Source: CAYSSJ01 sp964433675
GTDB taxonomy: Bacteria > Cloacimonadota > Cloacimonadia > Cloacimonadales > TCS61
NCBI GenBank assembly: GCA_964433675.1
Contig: CAYSSJ010000001.1
Location: 1-64,000, forward strand
Length of the DNA: 64,000 bases
Direction of reading: 5' to 3'
In this document: positions 15,619-24,619 of the stretch, piece after piece
Position numbering within the stretch: position 1 is the stretch's first letter
Layout: each line of letters starts with the position of its first letter
Program-made: the position numbers and the translations under genes
The notes under the pieces: generated by a model
Database searches by the model: none
The model's input: only the letters and a program-made list of their open reading frames with translations
What the model was told of the DNA's origin: nothing

Positions 15619-18515
15619 TTCGGGATAGGTATCACGAGCAGCTCCGGTCTCTTCACGCCGGCACGGATCTGGGTGTGAGCGCTAATGTAACCCCACTGAC
15701 CATGCTGCTGTCTCAGAAATTCGGTATATTCTGCATTCATCCGGTAATTGCCGAAACCTTCGGTGATGATGATAGGGAAGGGCACATCTTCGGTACCGGT
15801 GATCGCCACACCGAGTTGTGATCCCATAAAACCGGCAAGATCATAATAATCCATCGAGGCGGTAACTATACCACGCACACCGATCTTCTTAGCTTCGTCC
15901 AATACCGGTTTCGTCAGCTTCCCGGAGATGATGACTATGGCGTTCTCTTTTACTTCGTCAGCTTCGCTAAAGTGGATGATGCCGGCGGATTTTTTGCCTA
16001 TTCCGAGGATGCCCTGCAGTTTCGAACCGCTGATCTCGATAGTGGCATTAAAGTTCGGAGTAACAGCTGTGATCCTGCCATAGACCATAGATCTCATCTT
16101 ATAGGGTTCTTTATCGTATTGGATAGTAACTTTACCGGTCTTCCTGTCCACCTTCTTTATCCAACCTGTAATAGGAGCATGAACTATTTTTGGGGCGATT
16201 TTCTTATCTGCCCATTTTTTTGCTATCACATCGCCGGCATAGACGAAATCGCCGGTTTTATGTTTCATATAACTCGGAAGATGTTTGGGATTGATATTTA
16301 ATCTGGTAGAAACGGGGATATGCTGTGGTTTGGTAGAATAATCCTGGATCTCTCTGAGTATTATGATGCCACTATCTGTTTGGATAGACTCTATCCTGCC
16401 CCGCACCGGCGAGGTAAAACAATCCGGTCGGTTGAACTTATCTATCAGAGATTCTTGTGGCAGTTGCAGGATCTTCTGTCCGATCTTGATCTCTTCTTTA
16501 TCTTTTACCAACAGGCTCTCAGCAAAACTTTCCGGATCCAGTTTCAGATGAGTCTTATCGAAGAAAGAGAGCACATATATCCTGGGCGGGTCATATTTAT
16601 TCTCACCTATAACAGTGTCGGGGCTGACCTCTTCACCTTCTTGCACGAGGATATCTCCTTTGTAAGGCAGATCGCGAATGATCTGCAAGGTGCCCTCCGA
16701 GATGGGGTTCTCTCTGCGGAAATCATCGAAGCAGATCTCCAGTTTCTTCTTATCGGATTCTGCATCATAAAGCTGAAGCACCTCGTTTTCGGCTGCGAAA
16801 TCGTAGTTTCGGTAGCGGGTATCTATCAGAATAGGGATGTCGTTTGTGATGCCAAATTCCGTCTTTTTATCAGATAGATAGAAGCCCTTCTGAAGCTTTA
16901 TTGTAATACTCTGTCCGGAATCGGAAGCAGGAAGATAGTAGAGCTGATCCGATTCGATAGTTTTAGCGCTGCCATCTTCAAAATGTAGTGATAGCACTTT
17001 CATCTCCGCTTTCCATTTTTTGGCAAGCGGACGGATTACCAGTCCCACTTTCTTGTAACAATATTTTATCAGAAGTGCGGCAGCCAGATCTTTATCTACG
17101 GTAGAGAGCTGACCCAGATGCGGAGAGATGAAGCGGCTATCTTTCCAGATCTCAGTGATACCTTTGGGCTCGAATGCGTCGTTCATCACAGTGAGGATCT
17201 GCTTGTCATCAGCGTGAGATACCACACCACCGGCTGCGATAAGTACAGAGATATCGAGCATATTGAAGGAGCGTTTTTCTAACTGATCTTCGAAGTAAAA
17301 TGCTTCAGTGATCTTATCCAAGGTACGGTTGAATTTCAACCTATCCAAAAAGCCGATCTGTTTGGTATTGAAGTTCATCTCCAGATGCTGAGCGAGCGAC
17401 ATGACGATAGCTTCTCTGGCAATAGCATATTCGATATGCTGCTGAGAGTCGTCCAAGGGGATATAATTTGGAAAGATGGTCTTGTTGCCGATGTAGTTCA
17501 GCAGTTCGATATCGGAGATATTATCCGGTATCCACCGCCTGATCTTATCGAATCCGGCTTCCCGGCAGACATTGGTAGCACTGTAGCTCATGCCGAAATT
17601 GGCGCTTACCGTTCTGAAATAGTATCCCATAATATTAGAGAAAATATCGGTGGTAGCACCGCCGATATCGACTGCCATCACATTCTTGCCCAACTTTGCG
17701 CTGATAGTCTGCAGTGAATTGATCACTCCCAAAGGGGTGGGCAGTATATTGCTAGCAGTCTGTTTCTTTACTTTGTGATAGCCGGGTGCATGCTCCATCA
17801 CGTTCTCCATAAAGAGATCGTGGATGCGGTTGCGCGCCGGAGCGAGATTTTCTTCTGAAAGGCTGGGTCTGATATTGGGCTCGATGTAGAGCTCGAAATG
17901 ATCTTCAAAGAGTTTCCGGATGTAATTTTGCGCTTTCTGATTACCAGCATAGACCAGTGGGATTTTGGCATGCTTGGAGAATTTCGGTTTGGGCTTGGCT
18001 ATCTGCAATATTTCACCCAGCCGGAGTAGGGAATAGATAGCGCCGTCATCGAAGCCGCCTGCCATGATGATGATATCCGGATGTAGAGAGCGAAGCGCGT
18101 TCATCTGTTCCAAGATGCTACGCTTGTCATCCACGGCGAAAGTATCCAATATCACACCGCCGACTCCGTAGGCAACCCGCTTACCGCTGCTGGCAGAGTC
18201 GTGCATGGTGAGCCCGATGACCACTATCTGCAGCCCGCCACCGGCACTGCTGGTGGTCAGATAGCTGATATCAGGAGGAAAACGGAGCTCTTCGGGAGTG
18301 CTCTCCGAGCTGAGGATGGTTTCACCGCCGGCTTGTTCCAACAGCTTGATAGAATCATATATCCCGATGCAGACATCCTCATACGGATGCTCTACTGTGG
18401 TGGGTGAATTGCGGATGTCGATAAGTTCATAACTATCAGCATTTTTTTTCAGCAGTAACGCCTTGGTGGTCGTGCTGCCGATATCCGTGATGATGATCCT
18501 CTCTTTTTTATCCAT
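15615..18515 (-). CDS. Long GlmL/MutL-type ASKHA ATPase with extra C-terminal half
   Basis: The first 460 or so residues match GlmL (MutL), an actin-fold protein linked to the B12-dependent glutamate mutase. DIGSTTTKALLLKK lies at residues 11-24, LTTSSAGGGLQIVV near 86, a GGF/D loop in IIIMAGGFDDG, and the second phosphate motif AVDIGGATTDIF near 276. Canonical GlmL ends about there, but this protein runs to 966 residues. The extension holds at least three beta-rich segments resembling barrel-sandwich hybrid folds (around DILVQEGEEVSP, TSPVRGRIESI and HAPITGWIKKV), none with a biotin-type lysine motif, and an alpha/beta end rich in glycine. No mutase subunit gene (GlmS/GlmE) is nearby. GGGAG precedes the ATG. 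The role is uncertain; possibly reactivation of a B12 mutase or metabolite-linked regulation. Confidence 0.78.
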   Translation of the reverse strand: MDKKERIIITDIGSTTTKALLLKKNADSYELIDIRNSPTTVEHPYEDVCIGIYDSIKLLEQAGGETILSSESTPEELRFPPDISYLTTSSAGGGLQIVVIGLTMHDSASSGKRVAYGVGGVILDTFAVDDKRSILEQMNALRSLHPDIIIMAGGFDDGAIYSLLRLGEILQIAKPKPKFSKHAKIPLVYAGNQKAQNYIRKLFEDHFELYIEPNIRPSLSEENLAPARNRIHDLFMENVMEHAPGYHKVKKQTASNILPTPLGVINSLQTISAKLGKNVMAVDIGGATTDIFSNIMGYYFRTVSANFGMSYSATNVCREAGFDKIRRWIPDNISDIELLNYIGNKTIFPNYIPLDDSQQHIEYAIAREAIVMSLAQHLEMNFNTKQIGFLDRLKFNRTLDKITEAFYFEDQLEKRSFNMLDISVLIAAGGVVSHADDKQILTVMNDAFEPKGITEIWKDSRFISPHLGQLSTVDKDLAAALLIKYCYKKVGLVIRPLAKKWKAEMKVLSLHFEDGSAKTIESDQLYYLPASDSGQSITIKLQKGFYLSDKKTEFGITNDIPILIDTRYRNYDFAAENEVLQLYDAESDKKKLEICFDDFRRENPISEGTLQIIRDLPYKGDILVQEGEEVSPDTVIGENKYDPPRIYVLSFFDKTHLKLDPESFAESLLVKDKEEIKIGQKILQLPQESLIDKFNRPDCFTSPVRGRIESIQTDSGIIILREIQDYSTKPQHIPVSTRLNINPKHLPSYMKHKTGDFVYAGDVIAKKWADKKIAPKIVHAPITGWIKKVDRKTGKVTIQYDKEPYKMRSMVYGRITAVTPNFNATIEISGSKLQGILGIGKKSAGIIHFSEADEVKENAIVIISGKLTKPVLDEAKKIGVRGIVTASMDYYDLAGFMGSQLGVAITGTEDVPFPIIITEGFGNYRMNAEYTEFLRQQHGQWGYISAHTQIRAGVKRPELLVIPIPK

Positions 18516-18783
18516 AATTATCTCCCTAACTGCGATAAGATAGATAAGCCTATTCTTTTGTCAAGAAAACAAGTTTGCTCCCGGAAGAAGTTTATCATAA
18601 CAAAACCGTGCCTTCTATGCTCTCTGTGGTGAAATCATTTCGGATAAAGCAAGAAATCACACTACAATCCGTTGGGAATATGAAGCTTTTGTTTATTCTG
18701 TTTCTACGGTAATGATAACAAAATGTTTGACAGGGAATTAGAGAAAAGCCAATTTGACCAAGATAATTAAAAAGGAAAGAGTT
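18516..18783. other. Divergent intergenic region with degenerate hairpin repeat
   Basis: Lies between the divergent glmL-type gene and the 18784 ORF. The stretch 18625-18660 contains TGTGGTGAAAT followed by GCAAGAAAT and CAC, resembling the 158-187 hairpin element. A TTGACA occurs near 18726 but I see no matching -10 at correct spacing. Nothing else is recognised. Confidence 0.45.
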
Positions 18784-18888
18784 ATGGTTTTTGTAAAAGA
18801 AGCTGAGGAAGAACTTTTATTGAAAGAACATGCAGAGAATATAGTTAGCGATAGAATGCTGATCCAGATACTACAGGATTTACAATAG
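18784..18888 (+). CDS. Possible 34-residue acidic protein
   Basis: This short ORF starts MVFVKEAEEELLLKEHAENI and ends ILQDLQ. It is preceded by AAGGAAAG at good spacing and lies 26 bases before the barrel-protein gene. The composition is acidic and helical with no signal peptide. No homology is recognised. It could be a real small gene or the remnant of a larger one. Confidence 0.35.
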   Translation: MVFVKEAEEELLLKEHAENIVSDRMLIQILQDLQ

Positions 18889-18914
18889 AATAATAAATTA
18901 GGAGGGAGAAAGTT

Positions 18915-19577
18915 ATGATGAAGTATTGGATAGCAATTTTAATACTTGTATTATGGGCAAACATTTTTGCTGAAAACCAATTTGGTGATATCATATTCGG
19001 AGGTAGGATATCCTATCGTACTCAAAAGACTGAAGATGAATTTACTATGAGTGGGTCTGCGAGAGATTTAGAACGAGAAAGAGAAAATTTTTTGGTACAT
19101 CCAAGTCTGGGATATTTTGTTTCTGAGTCTTTTGCTTTGGGTTTAGGTTTGAAATATGAGTATAATTATACCAAACATGAAAGTTCTTCTAATGTATCAT
19201 CGATTTCGACCGAGGGATATAAAAGTGTTTTTTCATTCGTTCCTTATTGTACCAAATATTTCAAGATAAATGACAAATTTTCTTTCTCAACTATGCTAGA
19301 AATAGAGGTTGGGTTTGGTGTAGAGGAGTTTGAACGTGATGAAAAAACAGAGACAGAAGTATTTAAACTTGGTGGATCGTTATCTCCAGCAATTTCTTAT
19401 TCCATATCAGAAAATTGGTTAATGAGCATTAGTATGGGGAGTATTTATTACAACCGGACGAGAGATACTTTGGTAGGAGAAGAAGATCATCAAAATATAC
19501 ATAGTCGGTTAGGTGTTGATTTTGATCTTGGAAGAATTAATCTCGGTTTACAATATATTTATCGAAAAGATAAATAA
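18915..19577 (+). CDS. Outer-membrane beta-barrel protein
   Basis: A 220-residue protein with a signal peptide (MMKYWIAILILVLWANIFA, residues 1-19). Alternating amphipathic strands follow, for example GGRISYRTQ, SLGYFVSESFALGLGLKYEYNY, LEIEVGFGVEEF and INLGLQYIYRK. Size and pattern fit a small 8- to 10-stranded outer-membrane barrel of the OmpA-barrel/porin-like kind. AGGAGGG precedes the start. No specific function can be read from it. It may be co-transcribed with the 34-codon ORF upstream. Confidence 0.75.
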   Translation: MMKYWIAILILVLWANIFAENQFGDIIFGGRISYRTQKTEDEFTMSGSARDLERERENFLVHPSLGYFVSESFALGLGLKYEYNYTKHESSSNVSSISTEGYKSVFSFVPYCTKYFKINDKFSFSTMLEIEVGFGVEEFERDEKTETEVFKLGGSLSPAISYSISENWLMSISMGSIYYNRTRDTLVGEEDHQNIHSRLGVDFDLGRINLGLQYIYRKDK

Positions 19578-19684
19578 CCGGGCGAATTAGGGTTTAGTTT
19601 GTTGTGTTAGCCGAATCCTGCCATTTCAGCTGCAACTGCCAAACATTAGTAGAACCTTGTATTTGTTTGAATACTGGAGAGTGA

Positions 19685-20263
19685 ATGAAAAAGATATTGA
19701 TCATAAACGGTCATCCTGACAAAAAGAGTTTCTGCCACGCGTTAGCAACGGTGTATAAACAGGGTGCAGAGCGGGCAAAGGCTGATTGCAGATTGATAAA
19801 TTTGAGTGATCTGAAATTTGATCCGATCTTACACTACGGATACAGAAAAATAACCGAACTCGAACCCGATTTGATAGAAATACAGAAAGAGATAGTAGCA
19901 GCCGATCACTTGGTTTTTGTCTATCCGACTTGGTGGGGAACATATCCCGCACTGTTGAAAGGTTTTATCGACAGAGTTTTCCTGCCGAGCTTTGCGTTTC
20001 ACTTCCGTGAAAATTCAGTGTTGTGGGACAAACTCCTAAAGGGAAGATCTGCCCGACTTATCGTAACGATGAATACGCCGGGATGGTATTATAATTTGAT
20101 CCTCGGAGCGCCGGGTCATAATTCAATGAAAAAAGGGGTCCTAGGGTTTTGTGGAATAAGACCGGTAAAGATCACCACTCTCAGACCGATAAAGTCTTCG
20201 AGTGAGAGTAAACGAAAGAAGTGGCTCGGATCTATAGAGAAACTGGGATATAAACAAAAATGA
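19685..20263 (+). CDS. Flavodoxin-fold NAD(P)H oxidoreductase
   Basis: A 192-residue cytoplasmic flavoprotein of the NAD(P)H dehydrogenase (quinone)/KefF-MdaB family. Visible features are the N-terminal beta-strand and phosphate-binding loop IINGHPDKKSFCHALA, the FVYPTWWGTYPALLKGFIDRV signature near residues 78-100, and a late GFCGI segment. It probably reduces quinones or other electrophiles using FMN or FAD with NAD(P)H. It stands alone on the + strand with about 107 bases before it and 126 after it. Confidence 0.88.
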   Translation: MKKILIINGHPDKKSFCHALATVYKQGAERAKADCRLINLSDLKFDPILHYGYRKITELEPDLIEIQKEIVAADHLVFVYPTWWGTYPALLKGFIDRVFLPSFAFHFRENSVLWDKLLKGRSARLIVTMNTPGWYYNLILGAPGHNSMKKGVLGFCGIRPVKITTLRPIKSSSESKRKKWLGSIEKLGYKQK

Positions 20264-20389
20264 TGCCTGTAAACGAGAACACAAGTTCGCAAATCGCCAC
20301 CTGCCATATTGCCAAAGGTAATATAAACTTCACCTCGGAGGTGAAAAGTGGATATCATACGAGCAAAATAAAGAAAAGGAGATTTGATC

Positions 20390-21580
20390 ATGAAACATTA
20401 TAGTGGTAGTATCATTTTTTTGTTTATCATGTTTGTGTTTATAGTTGGAGGGTGCGATAATGAATCGACACCTTCCCAGAACCTTCCCACAGAAGACTTT
20501 CAGGAGATTTTGGAGCAGGTAGTGGAAGACAACCCAGTACCTGGAGCGATTATGGGTGTCCATGTTTCTGGTGTTAACTGGTATGGTGCAGCTGGAGTAG
20601 CAGACACAATCTTTTGTGATCCAATGACATCGGATATGCAAGTACGGTTGGCAAGTATCACAAAGCCTTTTACAGCAGTTCTCACTATGAAATTGGTAGA
20701 AGAAGGTGTCTTATCTTTGGAAGACACTCTCGAAGATCTACTTCCGGATCATATCCCACAAGGTGACAAAATGACATTGAAAATGTTGCTCAATCATAGT
20801 GCCGGGATTGCAGATGTAACTACGAACATTGATTTCTGGGAAGAAGTTTATCATGATCCAGAACGGGATTGGACTCATCAGGAAATACTTTTACTCTCCA
20901 ATCCACTGACACCGGTATTTACCCCTGGAGATGCTTATGAATACAGTAATACAGGTTACTATCTGTTAGGAATGATTTTGGAAGCTTCCAGCGGAGAATC
21001 TGTCGATGACCTGTTTAAGGATAAGATTGGAGGACCAGCACTATTAAACCGTACGAATCTAAACCGGCGAGGAGCATTGGAAGACCCTTGTGCAAACGGC
21101 TATGCTTGGCTTTTTACTACCGAGGAAGTGACAGAAACTAAAAAATGGAATTACTCTTGGGATTGGACAGCTGGTTCTGGCGTTTCAACAGCAGAAGATA
21201 TGCTGACTTTTGCTGATAGATTGTTCAATGGTAATCTTCTCGCACAGGAAACCGTTGAACTGATGATATCGCCCCACTCATTTGCTCCGGGTTCTACTTA
21301 TGGTTTGGGACTCGGAATCTTGGCCGCTGATGATCCAAATAACATTTTTGGGACAAAGGTCATCGGCTGGAGTGGTGCAAATCCAGGCACGGCTACTCAA
21401 TGGTATTATTTCCCAGATTACAATACTACCATCTTTGTTGCGGTCAATAGAAACGATATTGCAGAAGGACCTGGTAGTGTACCGCCGGTAAATGGCACAG
21501 CCATCTCCATCGATATACTTATTCAAGCTTGGGAAGCTCTAAAGAACAGTATGGGAAATGAGCAAGGCAGATTATTATGA
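20390..21580 (+). CDS. Serine hydrolase lipoprotein (class C beta-lactamase fold)
   Basis: I start at ATG 20390 because AAAAGGAGA sits at proper spacing and the product then has a lipobox (VGGC, Cys22). The 396-residue protein belongs to the beta-lactamase/D-alanyl-D-alanine carboxypeptidase (PF00144) family. The catalytic SITK motif is at Ser89-Lys92 and the YSN motif at 185-187. A late SGANPG segment may act like the KTG box. It is anchored in a membrane facing the periplasm or exterior. The substrate is probably a peptide or ester rather than necessarily an antibiotic. A 21-codon ORF and a prolyl aminopeptidase follow closely, suggesting a peptide-processing operon. Confidence 0.88.
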   Translation: MKHYSGSIIFLFIMFVFIVGGCDNESTPSQNLPTEDFQEILEQVVEDNPVPGAIMGVHVSGVNWYGAAGVADTIFCDPMTSDMQVRLASITKPFTAVLTMKLVEEGVLSLEDTLEDLLPDHIPQGDKMTLKMLLNHSAGIADVTTNIDFWEEVYHDPERDWTHQEILLLSNPLTPVFTPGDAYEYSNTGYYLLGMILEASSGESVDDLFKDKIGGPALLNRTNLNRRGALEDPCANGYAWLFTTEEVTETKKWNYSWDWTAGSGVSTAEDMLTFADRLFNGNLLAQETVELMISPHSFAPGSTYGLGLGILAADDPNNIFGTKVIGWSGANPGTATQWYYFPDYNTTIFVAVNRNDIAEGPGSVPPVNGTAISIDILIQAWEALKNSMGNEQGRLL

Positions 21581-21642
21581 AAGCAGTTACGAATTTTATA
21601 AAAGCAACTATCTTTTTTCTTGTTATAATATTAGGAGGATAA
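21577..21642 (+). CDS. 21-residue hydrophobic coupled micro-ORF
   Basis: ATG at 21577 overlaps the serine hydrolase stop as ATGA. The short product (MKAVTNFIKATIFFLVIILGG) resembles a single membrane segment or a bare signal peptide. Its last codons (GGA GGA) form the ribosome-binding site of the next gene. It may be a micro-protein, or just a coupling device. Confidence 0.35.
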   Translation: MKAVTNFIKATIFFLVIILGG

Positions 21643-21645
21643 GTT

Positions 21646-22554
21646 ATGGCTATGGATTCAGAAATCACAAAAGCGAATGAAAAAGTGCAAGAAGGTTACA
21701 TACCCGTCACCGGCGGGCAAGTATGGTACAAAATTATTGGTGTTCATAATAGTGGAATCCCACTACTGGTAGTACATGGTGGTCCCGGTGCTTCTCATAC
21801 ATATCTGCAACCATTGGAAAAGCTTGCTACAAAACGTCCGATTATTTTTTATGATCAATTGGGATGCGGCAATTCCGATAGACCGGATGATACTTCTCTC
21901 TGGACTTTAGAGCGTTTTACCGAAGAGTTGCACCAAGTAAGAAACTATCTGAGCTTGGACTCGCTTCATATTCTAGGTCAATCTTGGGGCTCTTCTCTGG
22001 CAGTAGAGTATATGCTTACCAAACAACCCGAAGGTGTGAAGAGCCTTGTCCTCTCCGGAGCTTTGCTCAGCACTTCCCGCTGGATTGAAGACCAAAGAGC
22101 TTATATCGAACAGTTATCTGAACAAGCAAAGAATGCGATACTTCATTGCGAACAAACAGGAGAATATGAATCGCAGAAGTATCAAGATGCTATGATGGAG
22201 TTTTATCAAAAACATGTTTGCCGCTTGCAAGAGTGGCCTGAATATCTAAATCGGGCATTTACCGAAATAAATTTATCCCAATATCAATATATGTGGGGAC
22301 CAAGCGAATTTACTGTTACCGGCATATTGAAAAGTTACGAACGGATAGATAGGTTGGATGAAATCAAGATTCCGGTTCTCTTTACCTGTGGAGAATTTGA
22401 TGAAGCAACACCCAGGACGACCAGCTATTATCAAAAAAATCTACCCGGTGCCAAGCTGCATATTTTTCCGGATGCCTCTCATGAACATCATATCGAAAAG
22501 AGTGAAGAATATATCGCAGTTGTGCACGATTTTCTTGACAGTGTAGAGAAGTGA
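21646..22554 (+). CDS. Proline iminopeptidase-family alpha/beta hydrolase
   Basis: A 302-residue cytoplasmic peptidase of family S33 that removes N-terminal proline (or another residue) from peptides. It has the HGGPGASH oxyanion-loop motif near residue 45, YDQLGCGNSDRP, the nucleophile elbow GQSWGSS with Ser113, the acid in CGEFDEATP and the catalytic His in DASHEHH. The length is typical for the family. Start at ATG 21646 is supported by AGGAGG 7 bases upstream. It follows the serine hydrolase and micro-ORF and precedes a small membrane protein with a gap of only 6 bases. Confidence 0.92.
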   Translation: MAMDSEITKANEKVQEGYIPVTGGQVWYKIIGVHNSGIPLLVVHGGPGASHTYLQPLEKLATKRPIIFYDQLGCGNSDRPDDTSLWTLERFTEELHQVRNYLSLDSLHILGQSWGSSLAVEYMLTKQPEGVKSLVLSGALLSTSRWIEDQRAYIEQLSEQAKNAILHCEQTGEYESQKYQDAMMEFYQKHVCRLQEWPEYLNRAFTEINLSQYQYMWGPSEFTVTGILKSYERIDRLDEIKIPVLFTCGEFDEATPRTTSYYQKNLPGAKLHIFPDASHEHHIEKSEEYIAVVHDFLDSVEK

Positions 22555-22560
22555 TAGCAA

Positions 22561-22914
22561 ATGAATATTGTTATATTCTATGCGGTCAGTCTGGTTTTGA
22601 ATGCGGTGATCATTTTTATTATCACCAATTTTTTATTGGATTTGTACAGTAATACATCATTTTACAAAGCTTTTGTGGTAGCGTTGATAATTCTGCTATT
22701 GGATATGGCTGTCTTCGACTTCACCGAAATGCCGACCGGATTTCATGCTAATATGTTTTATATGATTTTCAGATTTTCTCTCTATATTATCAGTTTGATT
22801 TTCATAAAAATAGTCTATGCGATGTCCTGGCGGGAGTTAGTATATTTTTTCATTTATCGTCTCATAGCAGGTTTATTGGTAGGTTTGCCCTTATATGAGA
22901 TATTCCATCGGTGA
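22561..22914 (+). CDS. Small four-helix membrane protein
   Basis: A 117-residue hydrophobic protein with about four transmembrane segments (residues about 3-26, 34-52, 64-84 and 93-113). No family is recognised. It starts 6 bases after the aminopeptidase stop, so it is likely in the same transcript. A possible motif is the conserved-looking LLLDMAVFDFTEMPTGFHANMF region split around residues 43-64, containing acidic residues at a membrane boundary. Confidence 0.65.
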   Translation: MNIVIFYAVSLVLNAVIIFIITNFLLDLYSNTSFYKAFVVALIILLLDMAVFDFTEMPTGFHANMFYMIFRFSLYIISLIFIKIVYAMSWRELVYFFIYRLIAGLLVGLPLYEIFHR

Positions 22915-23185
22915 GATATGTAGGCTAAGAGTGCATTTTATCATCCGAACGACACAATAATGAGCTCTGTTTATTTTATATATTCAGCATTCTATAATTA
23001 ACAATAACAACAAAATACTACCTCTTCTTTAGTGGGAAAAGTTCATGCTGACAAAATTCTCCAGGAATCATTTCTCATATATAGAGGGTTTGCGATTTCC
23101 CGAGGTCGGATAAGTTCTGGATGAATCCTCTCCCTTATAACCATACCCATCTTACTTGCATAAATGAAATTATGAAAAATAAAAC
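22915..23185. other. Intergenic stretch upstream of the T9SS cargo cluster
   Basis: About 270 bases without a gene. It is AT-rich with no strong hairpin, repeat or RNA signature that I can see. A promoter follows at 23186. Confidence 0.5.
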
Positions 23186-23213
23186 TTGCTTTTTTTTATT
23201 ATTAGGATATATT
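23186..23213 (+). promoter_or_regulatory. Sigma70-like promoter of the first cargo gene
   Basis: TTGCTT (23186-23191), 16-base spacer, TATATT (23208-23213), then TG. It lies 33 bases upstream of the ATG at 23246, with a GAAGGAGG ribosome-binding site between. Confidence 0.6.
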
Positions 23214-23245
23214 TGTGCATAATAAGTTGAAGGAGGTAGATTAAG

Positions 23246-24619
23246 ATGAGAAAAAATTTTGTGGTTTTTTCATTTCTGGTAGTGATGGTACTATTTAGTT
23301 CTACCATACTAGAAGCGGAACTGAGGGATTATCGATCTGAGTTCAGTTTCAGGAATGTCTTTGGGCGAAATGCTCAAACATTGGAAGGGCAGACCAGACC
23401 TATCAACATGCTACGCACCGGCGAACCTAATCTATTGGAAGTGCTCTTTCAGTACAACGATTGGGGAACTTGGCTAGATGAAGAGAAGTTCATATTTGAC
23501 TATGATGCCCAGGACAGATTGATAGAAAGTCTGTATTATTGGTGGGATGAGTATGAACAACAATGGCTAGAGGAAACCCGCATAACCTGTCAGTGGGATG
23601 GAGACAATCTGATCGAGATCATGATGGAGATCTATTATGAAGATTCTTGGGAAGATTTTATTCTGATAGAGCAGCAATTTAACGCGCAAAACCAAATTAT
23701 CTTGGCCGAAGCTTGGATGAATATCGAAGGCGAGTGGATAGACTTTGCTCTTTTCGAATATGATTATGATGCCCAAAATCGGATTGAAACTATGACTCAG
23801 ACATTTTATCTGGAACCGCCGACAACAACACGGGAAACCGAATTTGACCGAGTTATTTTCGCTTATGATTCAAATGACAGGATAGAGGAGATTATCGATC
23901 AATATTCTTTGGATGGTGAAGTATGGGAAAATTATGGGAAATCAGAAATTGATTATCATCCAAACGATAATAGCGAGTACTCAGTTTTTCAAGATCTGAT
24001 AAACAATAATATCTTGTATATGATGACCTGGGGTTTACAATGGCAGGAGCCTATGTTTGAAGCAGAAATATACTATGAATGGGACGGCAACGATTGGGAG
24101 TATATATACTTAGATGAGTATGAATACCATTCCAATGATAAGTTGGAGTACATCTATTTCTATGATTATTATTATGGATCTTGGGAATTGATGGATCGGG
24201 ATTATTATCTTTACGATGAAGATTGGATATTGTCTGAAATATTGTTCCAATGGTATGATGGAGAAGAATGGGTTGATTGGGGCAGAATGCTGACTACCCA
24301 CGAAGAGGTATCTGCAGATGATCTGACTATACCAACCGCTGAGCTCAATTTGAGTAACTATCCCAACCCATTCAATCCCGAAACCACTATCGCCTTCGAT
24401 CTGCCCGAAAGCGGAAATGTAAGATTGGATATCTACAATATCCGCGGACAAAAGGTGACAACTCTAATCAATAAAGAACTTAGTGCAGGAAATCATCAGT
24501 TTATCTGGAATGGAAAAAACCAACAAGGCAACACAATACCCAGCGGAATATATCTCTATCGTGTAGATGCCGATGGTGGTAGATATACCAGTACAAGGAA
24601 AATGTTGCTGCTCAAATAG
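23246..24619 (+). CDS. T9SS cargo protein, YD-like repeats (paralogue 1)
   Basis: A 457-residue secreted protein. The signal peptide is about residues 1-28 (MRKNFVVFSFLVVMVLF, then LEA). The middle (about 70-360) is made of tryptophan- and acid-rich repeat units of the kind YDAQDRLIE / WDEYEQQWLEETR / DGDNLIEIMM, resembling RHS/YD-type beta repeats. Residues about 369-457 are the NYPNPFNPETTIAF C-terminal sorting domain (FlgD-Ig-like) ending KMLLLK, the T9SS export signal. The protein is probably displayed on the surface or released. It is paralogous over its full length to 31433-32806, of identical length. The 3' end shares a 299-bp block with the 29446 gene. Confidence 0.85.
   Translation: MRKNFVVFSFLVVMVLFSSTILEAELRDYRSEFSFRNVFGRNAQTLEGQTRPINMLRTGEPNLLEVLFQYNDWGTWLDEEKFIFDYDAQDRLIESLYYWWDEYEQQWLEETRITCQWDGDNLIEIMMEIYYEDSWEDFILIEQQFNAQNQIILAEAWMNIEGEWIDFALFEYDYDAQNRIETMTQTFYLEPPTTTRETEFDRVIFAYDSNDRIEEIIDQYSLDGEVWENYGKSEIDYHPNDNSEYSVFQDLINNNILYMMTWGLQWQEPMFEAEIYYEWDGNDWEYIYLDEYEYHSNDKLEYIYFYDYYYGSWELMDRDYYLYDEDWILSEILFQWYDGEEWVDWGRMLTTHEEVSADDLTIPTAELNLSNYPNPFNPETTIAFDLPESGNVRLDIYNIRGQKVTTLINKELSAGNHQFIWNGKNQQGNTIPSGIYLYRVDADGGRYTSTRKMLLLK

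Noticed and set aside
15615..18515. Part of a glutamate mutase operon
   Set aside because: No GlmS, GlmE or methylaspartase genes are adjacent on either side.
20390..21580. Antibiotic-resistance beta-lactamase
   Set aside because: The SITK/YSN motifs are common to many peptidases and esterases of the same fold; nothing points to resistance.
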